Shown here: piece after piece, positions 14,980-22,525 of the stretch | Layout of the letters: every line of letters begins with the position of its first letter | Position numbering within the stretch: the stretch's first letter is position 1 | Source: Chloroflexota bacterium | GTDB taxonomy: Bacteria > Chloroflexota > Anaerolineae > Anaerolineales > E44-bin32 | Length of the DNA: 24,034 nt | Reading direction: 5' to 3' | Assembly: GCA_026390045.1 (NCBI GenBank) | Contig: JAPLGR010000609.1 | Span: 1-24,034 of the forward strand | Notes under the pieces: generated by a model | What the model was told of the DNA's origin: nothing | What the model saw: the letters and a program-made list of their open reading frames with translations, nothing else | Database searches by the model: none | Translations under genes and position numbers: made by a program

Positions 14980-16449
14980 ATGACGGTCAAGAACGAAGTT
15001 CAGCTGATTACTTATCCGGATTCGCTCGGGGGGAGTCTAAGAACGCTTGACTACATCTTGCAGGCTCATTTCCCCGGTCTCTTTGGAGGCGGGATCCACA
15101 TTCTGCCACCATTTCCATCTTCCGGTGATCGGGGTTTTGCCCCCGTGACCCATCTCGACATCGCGCCGGAATTCGGCACCTGGGAAGATGTCCGACGTAT
15201 CGGCAAAAAGAGCCCCATCTTGCTTGATCTAATGGTCAATCACCTATCCGCGGAATCAATCTACTTTCAGGATTTCCTCAAGAACGGGCGCAAGTCCGAG
15301 TATGCCGACCTGTTCATTCCCGCAACTAAGATTTGGCCAGCTGGCGATCCTCCACACGACGAGATGGAAAAGATCTTTCTGCGGCGCAGGGAGCCATTCT
15401 CCGACTTCACGATCAGGGAAACGGGGGAAGTGGTGCGAGTCTGGACAACTTTCGGCAAAACGACTCCCTCAGGGCAAATTGACATCGACGTGAATTCCAA
15501 GATCGCTCGCCACCTGCTGACTGAATTCATGACCAAATTCAGCGAGAACGGAGTCAGCATTGTACGGCTGGATGCAGTTGGCTTTGTGACCAAGAAGCGA
15601 GGAACCACGTGTTTCTTCGTGGAGCCGGAGATCTATCGCTTCTTGGAGTGGATCTCGGGACTCGCCAATGCCCTTGGGATCGAAGTGCTACCGGAAGTCC
15701 ATGCGGACTACACAACCCAGCTCAAGTTGGCCGACAAAGGATATTGGATTTATGACTTCATCCTGCCGTATACGGTACTCGACGCGCTGCTGAATAGAAC
15801 TGGCAAAAGGTTGAAAGAGTACCTGAGAATCCGACCGCACCGGCAATTTACCATGCTTGATTGTCATGATGGAGTGCCGATCATACCGGACTTGAATGGC
15901 CTCTATAGAAGCGAGGACGCTCGCAAGGTGGTTGGCATCTGTCTGAATAGGGGCGCCAATCTCAGCCCGGTATTCTCTCCCAGGCATAGGGGTCCGGATG
16001 GTTTTGATGTCCATCAAATCCGGGGGGCATTCTATGCTCTGCTAGATTGCAATGACGATGCGTATTTGGCTGCCAGGGCTATTCAGTTCTTCACACCTGG
16101 CGTTCCGCAAGTCTACTATGTTGGCCTGCTGGCAGGAAGAAATGATCAATCCGCAGCGGAAAAAACGGGCGATGGCCGCGAAATCAATCGGCACAACTAT
16201 TCGATGGATGAGGTAGAACGGGACCTGCAGCGCCCGGTTGTCCAACGTTTGTTGAGACTGATTCGCTTCCGCAATGAATACGATGCCTTCAATGGGGCGT
16301 TTCATATCCTAGACTCGGATGATTCGGTCCTGGAACTGTCTTGGGAGAGGGAACGTGGCAAATGTCAACTAATGGTGGATTTCAAACACGACAAGGCTGT
16401 GATTCGCTATGCAGATGATGATGGAAATCCTGTAGATTTTCCCTTGTGA
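14980..16449 (+). CDS. GH13_18 glucoside phosphorylase (sucrose phosphorylase type)
   Basis: The 489-residue cytosolic enzyme keeps the alpha bond and yields alpha-glucose 1-phosphate from a glucoside and phosphate. The start (VQLITYPDSLGG), GFAPVTHLDI, and YLAARAIQFFTPGVPQVYYV match sucrose phosphorylases along the whole length. The triad is Asp198 (VRLDAVGF), Glu239 (LPEVHAD) and Asp297 (LDCHDG). The loop after the third catalytic block (LSPVFSPRHRGPDGFDVHQ) and Asp-Cys-His-Asp-Gly-Val-Pro in place of the usual Asp-Thr-His-Asp-Gly-Ile-Gly differ from the bifidobacterial and streptococcal sucrose enzymes. Sucrose, sucrose 6'-phosphate, glucosylglycerol or glucosylglycerate are thus all possible acceptor classes. 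It follows the kinase by 9 bases and shares its low GC content. Confidence 0.88.
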   Translation: MTVKNEVQLITYPDSLGGSLRTLDYILQAHFPGLFGGGIHILPPFPSSGDRGFAPVTHLDIAPEFGTWEDVRRIGKKSPILLDLMVNHLSAESIYFQDFLKNGRKSEYADLFIPATKIWPAGDPPHDEMEKIFLRRREPFSDFTIRETGEVVRVWTTFGKTTPSGQIDIDVNSKIARHLLTEFMTKFSENGVSIVRLDAVGFVTKKRGTTCFFVEPEIYRFLEWISGLANALGIEVLPEVHADYTTQLKLADKGYWIYDFILPYTVLDALLNRTGKRLKEYLRIRPHRQFTMLDCHDGVPIIPDLNGLYRSEDARKVVGICLNRGANLSPVFSPRHRGPDGFDVHQIRGAFYALLDCNDDAYLAARAIQFFTPGVPQVYYVGLLAGRNDQSAAEKTGDGREINRHNYSMDEVERDLQRPVVQRLLRLIRFRNEYDAFNGAFHILDSDDSVLELSWERERGKCQLMVDFKHDKAVIRYADDDGNPVDFPL

Positions 16450-16558
16450 ACATCGAGTCTCAACGGCTGGATCCGCGCAGCCATCTTCTGGTCGGTCCCT
16501 TCTGACGCCCCATATCTCGCTGAATCAAAAGAAGAACGCAGTCTTTCGACCGTGTTTA

Positions 16559-16588
16559 GGTGACCGACTAGGGACTCGAACCCTGACC
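16559..16588 (-). tRNA. partial tRNA gene: 3' end only (remnant or attachment-site copy)
   Basis: On the minus strand the stretch GGTCAGGGTTCGAGTCCCTA is followed by seven bases (GTCGGTC), a discriminator A and CC. The loop TTCGAGT is the T-loop consensus, flanked by GGG/CCC with one more A-T pair, and the distance from T-stem to the ACC end is exactly that of a tRNA. The 5' acceptor strand, D arm and anticodon arm are absent: upstream on that strand the sequence is the antisense of the permease remnant. The final base is T rather than A of CCA, and the outermost T-stem pair is C/A. Identity of the tRNA cannot be read without the anticodon. Confidence 0.55.
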
Positions 16589-16589
16589 C

Positions 16590-17521
16590 GTGCGGCTCCA
16601 ACCCTTTGTCTCTGTGGGCCCGGGAATCGTCCTGTTGATGTGGTTCCTGGCCTTGCTGGCTGTGCGCACCCTCTATATCAGCCTGTTCGGCCGCAATGGT
16701 CCGCCCACTGTGGCGCTGACCATGCTCTTCACCGCACCCAGAGAGTACTTCGCCGCCCTTTCGACTCAATCTGTTGGTTTGAACAACTACGTTGCCGTCT
16801 TCACCGATCGCCTGATGCTCGGGGCGCTTCGTAACAATATTCTGTTTTGGATCGGAATCGCCACGCCGCTTACGGTCATCGCCGGGTTGTTGATCGCAGT
16901 CCTGGCGGACCGTAGCAGTTTCGAGCGCACTGCCAAGTCCTTGATCTTTATGCCAATGGCCATCTCTTTCGTCGGCGCCAGCGTAATCTGGAACTTCATC
17001 TACGAAGTCAATGCGCCCGCACAGAGCAGATCGGACTGTTGAATGCGGTCGTAGTCGCGCTTGGAGGCCAACCACATGGTTGGACGAACTATACGGCCAT
17101 TAGTCCGTGGAACAACCTCTTCTTGGTTATCATCGTCGTCTGGCTGCAGACTGGCTTTGCTATGGTGCTCTTCTCGGCCGCCATCAAGGGCATTCCTGAT
17201 GAGAGTCTGGAAGCTGCTCGTGTGGATAGCGCCACGGAGATCCAACTCTTCTTCAGCATCATGATCCCATATCTCATGGGGACGATCATCTCTGTCACAA
17301 CAACAATCATCATCTTTGCGCTGAAGAGCTTCGATGTGGTCTGGGTAATGACGGGCGGCCAGTTCGGCACCGATGTGATCGCCACTCAGTTCTACCGGCA
17401 GTCATTCATCAACCGCAACTCTGGCTTTGGCTCGTCCATTGCGATAGTGCTTCTTGTCGCAGTCATTCCGGTGATGGTCTACAACCTGCGCCGAATAAGG
17501 GACGAGGAGGCATTTCGATGA
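16590..17521 (+). pseudogene. second aglF-like permease, 5'-truncated and frameshifted
   Basis: The frame aligns with AglF from its residue 89 onward (LQPFVSVGPG), so about 87 N-terminal residues are missing, and stop codons lie just upstream (TGA two codons before the GTG at 16590). Near 17019 the reading frame breaks: up to Glu-Val-Asn-Ala-Pro one frame is right, and from Thr-Glu-Gln-Ile-Gly-Leu-Leu-Asn another. One missing G in GCGCCC(G)GCACAGAG would restore Ala-Pro-Gly-Thr-Glu-Gln, as expected for the family. The EAA loop reads EAARVDSATEIQLFFSIMIP, with Ser in place of the otherwise invariant Gly. A separate translation from 17039 is unlikely to make a working permease. Its ATGA stop overlaps the intact aglG copy. 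The broken end abuts the tRNA-like fragment. Confidence 0.8.
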
Positions 17522-18618
17522 CGAGCGCCCGTGCCCCGAAGGTCACAAGAGCTTTCCTGGTCAACGGCATCCTGGGTCTAGTGGTCATCCTCTGGATGAG
17601 TCCCGTCGTCGGTTTGTTGGTTTCCTCATTCCGTGAGCGATTCGATATCCAGGCCTCACCGTGGTGGGATGTGCTGCCTCATCGTGGCTGGGTTGCGACC
17701 AAGACGATCAACCCGCGCGAGCTTGGTCTGAACGCGGATGGTCCGATGACGGTGGAGGGCGTCACGGCGACGTTCGAAGAAACGCGTATCGGTCTCGAAC
17801 ACGGAGACAAGCGCCTGATTTGGATCGGCAAACGGCGCATCGGCACGATTCAAGTTCAGGAGAAGAGATGGACGGCCACGGCCAATCTGAACCTAGAGAA
17901 CTACCGGCAGGTGCTGCAAGGAAAGGACGTGGAGATCAGGCACGCCGACGGAACTCTGGAAACCGTGCGCGGCGACGATGTTTCAAGCGCTCTTCTCAAC
18001 AGTCTGACAGTCGCGGTCCCCTCCACGGTCATCCCGATCCTGATCGCCGCCTTCGCGGCTTATGGCTTTGCCTGGATGACCTTTCCAGGCAAGCGCTTTT
18101 GGTTCGCTCTGGTAGTCGCGCTGCTGGTCGTGCCTCTGCAAATCGCCCTGGTCCCCGTCCTTCGGGATTTTGCCGGCTTGCACCTGAACGGGACCTTTCT
18201 GGGGATTTGGCTGGCCCACACCGGTTTCGGACTGCCTTTGGCCACGTTCCTTCTCTACAGTTACATACGCGCTCTGCCGCGCGAAACCCTTGAATCCGCC
18301 TTCATCGATGGTGCCTCCCACTTCACGATCTTCACGCGCTTGATCCTACCGCTATCCGTCCCGGCCTTGGCCTCCATAGCCATCTTCCAATTCCTATGGG
18401 TGTGGAACGATTACTTGGTGGCCCTGATAATCCTAGGCTCCGACCCGAAGACCCGGGTGGTGACCATGAAACTGGCGGCCATCGTTGGCGACCGCGGCCA
18501 AGATTGGCACCTGCTTACCTCCGGAGCATTCATGAGCATGATTGTTCCGTTGGTTGTCTTCTTCCTGCTTCAGCGCTACTTCGTGCGAGGTTTGCTGGCA
18601 GGCTCGGTAAAGGGATAG
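17518..18618 (+). CDS. aglG: second AglG-like ABC transporter permease
   Basis: The 366-residue protein is full length and parallels the first AglG throughout, including the long hydrophilic insert after the first helix (Ser-Ser-Phe-Arg-Glu-Arg-Phe-Asp-Ile-Gln-Ala-Ser-Pro-Trp-Trp). It also has an intact EAA loop (ESAFIDGASHFTIFTRLILP) and the Arg-Gly-Leu-Leu-Ala-Gly-Ser-Val-Lys-Gly tail. Its ATG overlaps the stop of the broken aglF copy as ATGA, with GAGGAGG just before it. No binding protein or functional AglF partner accompanies it. Either it pairs with the first AglF, or it is a leftover of a duplicated transporter not yet decayed. Roughly 78% identity to the first copy was counted by eye over the last ~205 residues. 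Confidence 0.9.
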   Translation: MTSARAPKVTRAFLVNGILGLVVILWMSPVVGLLVSSFRERFDIQASPWWDVLPHRGWVATKTINPRELGLNADGPMTVEGVTATFEETRIGLEHGDKRLIWIGKRRIGTIQVQEKRWTATANLNLENYRQVLQGKDVEIRHADGTLETVRGDDVSSALLNSLTVAVPSTVIPILIAAFAAYGFAWMTFPGKRFWFALVVALLVVPLQIALVPVLRDFAGLHLNGTFLGIWLAHTGFGLPLATFLLYSYIRALPRETLESAFIDGASHFTIFTRLILPLSVPALASIAIFQFLWVWNDYLVALIILGSDPKTRVVTMKLAAIVGDRGQDWHLLTSGAFMSMIVPLVVFFLLQRYFVRGLLAGSVKG

Positions 18619-18865
18619 CCCAGATGTCATGATTTGGCAGAAACCAAAGCGCCGAGAAGGGTAGTTCTTGACGGTCAATGAAAGAGGCACATTCCTCATC
18701 GAGGAACTGCAGGATTTCCGGGAAGGTGTCTCTGGGGCGTGGCGGCATCTGCATGTCAGACCGAGTGCGCATAGTGTGCGGACGGCACTGGGCAAGCTTC
18801 CGGGTTTGCCACAAGGGCTGGCCCGCGACACGAGATGCTCTCTGGCGCGTGACCAGACGGGCGGC

Positions 18866-18871
18866 TATAAT
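18866..18871 (+). promoter_or_regulatory. -10 box (TATAAT) of dnaE
   Basis: An exact TATAAT lies 35 bases before the dnaE ATG, in a 282-base gap that holds no gene. There is no clear -35 hexamer at 16-18 bases. Confidence 0.45.
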
Positions 18872-18900
18872 GGCGACACTACAGGCACGTCCGAGTGCCC

Positions 18901-21900
18901 ATGTCCTTTGTTCACCTGCACGTCCATTCCGAATACTCGCTCCTGGACGGCTTGAGCCGCATCCCTCAGCTGGTGTCGCGCGCCAAGGAGCTGGGCATGC
19001 CGGCGGTGGCCCTGACCGATCACGGCACGATGTTCGGGGTGATGGACTTCTACCATGCCGCTAAGGAAGCGGGCATCAAGCCGATCCTGGGCATCGAGGC
19101 CTATCTCGCCGCGCGCGGCATGCACGATCGAGATCCGCAGCTCGATGGGCGCTCTTTCCATCAACTCCTTCTGGCCGAGAACGATACGGGCTACCGCAAC
19201 CTGCTGCAGATCGCCAGTGCGGCGCAGCTCGAGGGTTTCTACTACCGGCCGCGCGTCGACCACGACTACCTGGCGGCGCACAGCGAAGGGCTGATCGTCT
19301 CCACCGGATGCATGTCGGGTGAGATCCCCCGGGCGCTGGCGAATGGGCGGACGGAGCACGCACAGCGCCTGGTGGACTGGTACTTCGAGGTCTTCGGTCC
19401 GGATCGGTTCTACTTCGAGCTGCAGTCGCACGACATCAGCGAACTGACGGCGGTCAACCGCGGGCTGATGGACCTGTCGCAGCGCTATCCGGCCCAGTTC
19501 ATCGCCACCAACGATGTGCACTACGTCAACCCAGAAGACGCCGAGCTACAGGACATCCTGCTCTGCATCCAGACTGGATCGCTGCGGGCCGATCCCGACC
19601 GCATGCGCATGACCGATCCGTCGTACTACCTGCGCACGCCAGACGAGATGCAGGCGTTGTTCGCCGAAGTGCCCGGCGCGCTCAGTAACACGCTGCAGAT
19701 CGCCGAGCGCTGCAACGTCAACCTGGATTTCAAGGGTTATCACCTTCCGAAGTTCGATGTGCCGGAAGGACAGACAACCGATTCGTACCTGCGGACGCTG
19801 TGTGAGGCCGGGCTGGATCAGCGCTACGGCGAGCGGGCGTCCCGCGCCGAGGTCCGCCAGCGGCTGGACTACGAGCTGGGCGTCATCCACACGATGGGAT
19901 TCGACACCTACTTCCTGATCGTGTGGGACCTGTGCCGCTTTGCCCGCGAACAGGGCATCTGGTACAACGCCCGAGGCTCGGCCAACGGTTCCATCGTGGC
20001 CTACTGTCTGGGGATCACGCTGGTCGATCCGCTGGAGCACGGGCTGATCTTCGAGCGCTTCCTGAACCCCGGGCGGGTGTCGATGCCGGACGTCGATCTG
20101 GATTTCCAGGACGACCTGCGGGCGCGCATGCTGGAGTATGCCGCCCAGCGCTACGGCCGGGACAAGGTGGCCCAGATCATCACCTTTGGCACGCTGGGGG
20201 CGCGCGCCGCGCTGCGCGATGTCGGCCGCGTGATGGATATCCCGCTGCCCGAGGTCGACCGGATCGCCAAGCTGGTGCCCAACATCCCCGGCAAGCCGGT
20301 GACGATCCCTGAGGCGCTGGAAAGCGTGCCGCCGTTCAAAGAGGCTTACGAGTCGGCGCCCTACATCAAGGACCTGATCGACACCGCCACGCGCCTGGAG
20401 GGCGTGGCGCGCAATGCGGGGACGCACGCCGCCGGCGTGATCATCACCGACGAGCCCCTCACGAACTACGTTCCACTGCACCGGCCCACCAAGGGTAGTG
20501 CCGAGGACAACCCGATCGGTGCAGTCACCCAGTTCGAGATGCAGGTGATCGACTCGCTCGGGCTGCTCAAGGTGGATTTCCTCGGGCTGTCGACGCTGAC
20601 GGTTATGGCGCGGGCCTGCGAGCAGATACACCGTCGGCACGGCGTGGCGCTGGACATCCACTCAATCCCGCTCGACGATCTGGCAACGTTCGATCTGCTC
20701 GGGCGCGGCGATGTGCTGGGCGTGTTCCAGGTGGAAGGCGCCGGGATGCGCCGCTACCTGATGGAGATGAAACCGCGCGCCCTGGCCCATATCGTTGCCA
20801 TGGTCGCCCTGTACCGCCCGGGGCCGATTGAGTTCATCCCCGAATACATCCGCCGCATGCACGGCGAAGAGCCGGTTGTCTACCGCCACAATGCGCTCCA
20901 GCCGATCCTCCAGGAGACCTACGGCATCACGGTCTATCAGGAGCAGATCATGTACACGGCCATGCAGCTGGCCGGGTATTCGGCATCGGAGGCGGATTTC
21001 CTGCGCAAGGCGGTGGCGAAGAAGAAGGCTGACGCGCTGCACCAGGAGCGCGACCGCTTTGTCAGTGGGGCCGCGGGAAACGGCATCTCCACGTCTACGG
21101 CCAACGCGATCTTCGACGACTGGGAGGCCTTTGCGCGCTACGGGTTCCCCAAGGGACATGCGGCCGACTATGCCGTGATCTGCGTGCAGACGGCGTATCT
21201 CAAGGCGCACTACCCGACGGAGTACATGGCGGCGCTGATGTCGGTCTTCAAGGCTGACACCGACAAGGTGGCGTTGTACATCGTCGATTGCCGGCGCATG
21301 GGCATCGAGGTGCTCCTGCCCGACGTGAACGCCGGGGGGCTGGACTTCGAGATCGAAGACCGGCCGGGCGGCAAAGCAGCCATCCGCTTTGGCATGGCGG
21401 CGATCAAGAATGTCGGCGTGGGGCCGGTGCAGGCGATCCTGGAGGCGCGTGAGCGCGGCGGACGATTCGCTGACGTCGAGGACTTCGCCCGGCGGGTGGA
21501 CCTGCGCCTGGTGGGGAAGCGTGCCCTGGAATGCCTGGTGCGCGTGGGCGCTCTCGACAGCCTGTGCCCGCGGTGCAACCTGCTCGAAGCAGTTGACCGC
21601 CTGATCAGTCTGTCGACGGCGCACTTCCGCGCCGCCGAGGTGGGCCAGCTATCCCTGTTCGGCGGGACCACCGGGGTCTCGGAGCGGCTGGAGCTACCAG
21701 CTTCCGGAGGCGGCGTCTTGCCGCGACAGCAACTGACGTGGGAGAAGGAGCTGCTCGGCGTCTATCTCTCCGATCACCCGCTGACGCCATACATGGACAC
21801 GCTGACGCAGGTCGTGACGCACTTCAGCGCAGAACTCGGCGAAGCGGAGCATGGGCAGGCCGTGACCGTCGCCGGAGAGGTCAGTCACCTGCGTCCTTAT

Positions 21901-22272
21901 CAGACGCGCACCGGCAAGACGATGGGCTTCGTCACCCTTGAGGACATGCAGGGCTCGATTGAGCTGGTCGTGTTCACCCGCGTGTGGACGGATGTGTCCC
22001 GCTGGCTGACCCCGGGGAGCATCGTGCTGGTGCGCGGCAAGGTCGATAGCGAGCGCGGCGATCCCAAGGTCCTGGCCGACGAAATCACGCGCGAGTTCAC
22101 CATGGTCACGCCCGCCAGCGCTCCGTCGGTGCCGGCTGAGCCTGAACCTGCAGGAGAGGCCTGGGCGCCTGATGAATTGGCCGAGGCCTGGCCCGAAGCC
22201 GAGGTGATCGTGAGCGCGGTGGCGCCGACGGACGCACCTGCACCAGCCGCGCAACTGGGGCGGCGACCGTGA
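18901..22272 (+). CDS. dnaE: DNA polymerase III alpha subunit (DnaE), C-terminal end out of frame
   Basis: This is the replicative polymerase (EC 2.7.7.7), 1123 residues as read. Domains in order: PHP domain opening with SFVHLHVHSEYSLLDG; palm with catalytic Asp399 and Asp401 (PDVDLDF) and Asp559 (LKVDFLGL); fingers; a tandem helix-hairpin-helix region near 840; the clamp-binding pentapeptide Gln-Leu-Ser-Leu-Phe at 916-920; an OB fold (about 985-1070, VAGEVSHLRPYQTRTGKTMG). A Pro/Ala/Glu-rich tail follows. The ATG at 18901 is preferred to GTG 18895 because the family starts there. The product stops in the flexible tail, and the usual terminal domain continues in the next frame from about 22255. 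One extra G in the GGGG run at 22257-22260 explains it. The core polymerase is complete, so function may survive. Confidence 0.95.
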   Translation: MSFVHLHVHSEYSLLDGLSRIPQLVSRAKELGMPAVALTDHGTMFGVMDFYHAAKEAGIKPILGIEAYLAARGMHDRDPQLDGRSFHQLLLAENDTGYRNLLQIASAAQLEGFYYRPRVDHDYLAAHSEGLIVSTGCMSGEIPRALANGRTEHAQRLVDWYFEVFGPDRFYFELQSHDISELTAVNRGLMDLSQRYPAQFIATNDVHYVNPEDAELQDILLCIQTGSLRADPDRMRMTDPSYYLRTPDEMQALFAEVPGALSNTLQIAERCNVNLDFKGYHLPKFDVPEGQTTDSYLRTLCEAGLDQRYGERASRAEVRQRLDYELGVIHTMGFDTYFLIVWDLCRFAREQGIWYNARGSANGSIVAYCLGITLVDPLEHGLIFERFLNPGRVSMPDVDLDFQDDLRARMLEYAAQRYGRDKVAQIITFGTLGARAALRDVGRVMDIPLPEVDRIAKLVPNIPGKPVTIPEALESVPPFKEAYESAPYIKDLIDTATRLEGVARNAGTHAAGVIITDEPLTNYVPLHRPTKGSAEDNPIGAVTQFEMQVIDSLGLLKVDFLGLSTLTVMARACEQIHRRHGVALDIHSIPLDDLATFDLLGRGDVLGVFQVEGAGMRRYLMEMKPRALAHIVAMVALYRPGPIEFIPEYIRRMHGEEPVVYRHNALQPILQETYGITVYQEQIMYTAMQLAGYSASEADFLRKAVAKKKADALHQERDRFVSGAAGNGISTSTANAIFDDWEAFARYGFPKGHAADYAVICVQTAYLKAHYPTEYMAALMSVFKADTDKVALYIVDCRRMGIEVLLPDVNAGGLDFEIEDRPGGKAAIRFGMAAIKNVGVGPVQAILEARERGGRFADVEDFARRVDLRLVGKRALECLVRVGALDSLCPRCNLLEAVDRLISLSTAHFRAAEVGQLSLFGGTTGVSERLELPASGGGVLPRQQLTWEKELLGVYLSDHPLTPYMDTLTQVVTHFSAELGEAEHGQAVTVAGEVSHLRPYQTRTGKTMGFVTLEDMQGSIELVVFTRVWTDVSRWLTPGSIVLVRGKVDSERGDPKVLADEITREFTMVTPASAPSVPAEPEPAGEAWAPDELAEAWPEAEVIVSAVAPTDAPAPAAQLGRRP

Positions 22273-22288
22273 GCGCGATGCGCGGCGC

Positions 22289-22483
22289 ATGCGGCGGGTC
22301 CACGGGCTGCTGACGTCCTATCCTGGCCGGGACCACTTCGTGTTCCACGTGTACGAGGCCTCCCGGCGCTACCATCTCGAGTTCCCCAACGCGACCACTG
22401 GCTACTGCGCCGACCTGCGCCGCGAGCTGACGATGCTGCTTGGCGAAGGCTCCGTGCAGGTTGAGGTACTGCGGATTCAATAG
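22289..22483 (+). CDS. displaced C-terminal segment of DnaE (out of frame)
   Basis: The 64-residue frame from ATG 22289 (Arg-Val-His-Gly-Leu-Leu-Thr-Ser-Tyr-Pro-Gly-Arg-Asp) continues upstream without a stop to about 22255 (Gly-Gly-Asp-Arg-Glu-Arg-Asp-Ala-Arg-Arg-Met). It has the look of the small terminal domain of Chloroflexota DnaE: a Pro-Gly-Arg-Asp turn, a beta strand pair and Leu-Leu-Gly-Glu-Gly-X-Val-X-Val-Glu. Removing one base from the G run at 22257-22260 joins it directly to dnaE. The ATG has no ribosome site of its own, so it is more likely a separated tail than an independent gene. Confidence 0.65.
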   Translation: MRRVHGLLTSYPGRDHFVFHVYEASRRYHLEFPNATTGYCADLRRELTMLLGEGSVQVEVLRIQ

Positions 22484-22525
22484 CGCGGTCCGACGGGCCG
22501 CATCATTTGACGGGAGGGAAGTTAC

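Noticed and set aside
16407..17075. 222-residue minus-strand frame across the tRNA-like fragment
   Set aside because: It is antisense to the permease remnant and the end of the phosphorylase gene; no motif.
18676..18696. Half-site resembling the LacI operator (TGAAAG near the second aglG)
   Set aside because: Only one arm matches and no symmetric CTTTCA follows at the right distance.
18668..18955. TTG-started 95-residue frame before dnaE
   Set aside because: It overlaps the dnaE start in another frame, lacks a ribosome site, and its second half is clearly dnaE read out of frame.
19546..20661. 371-residue minus-strand open frame
   Set aside because: Antisense shadow of dnaE; no ribosome site or recognisable domain.
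22250..22275. Programmed frameshift in dnaE
   Set aside because: No prfB-like stop-with-slippery-codon arrangement or A/T-rich slip site is present; a plain one-base change in a G run is simpler. It stays an open point in the findings, not a call.
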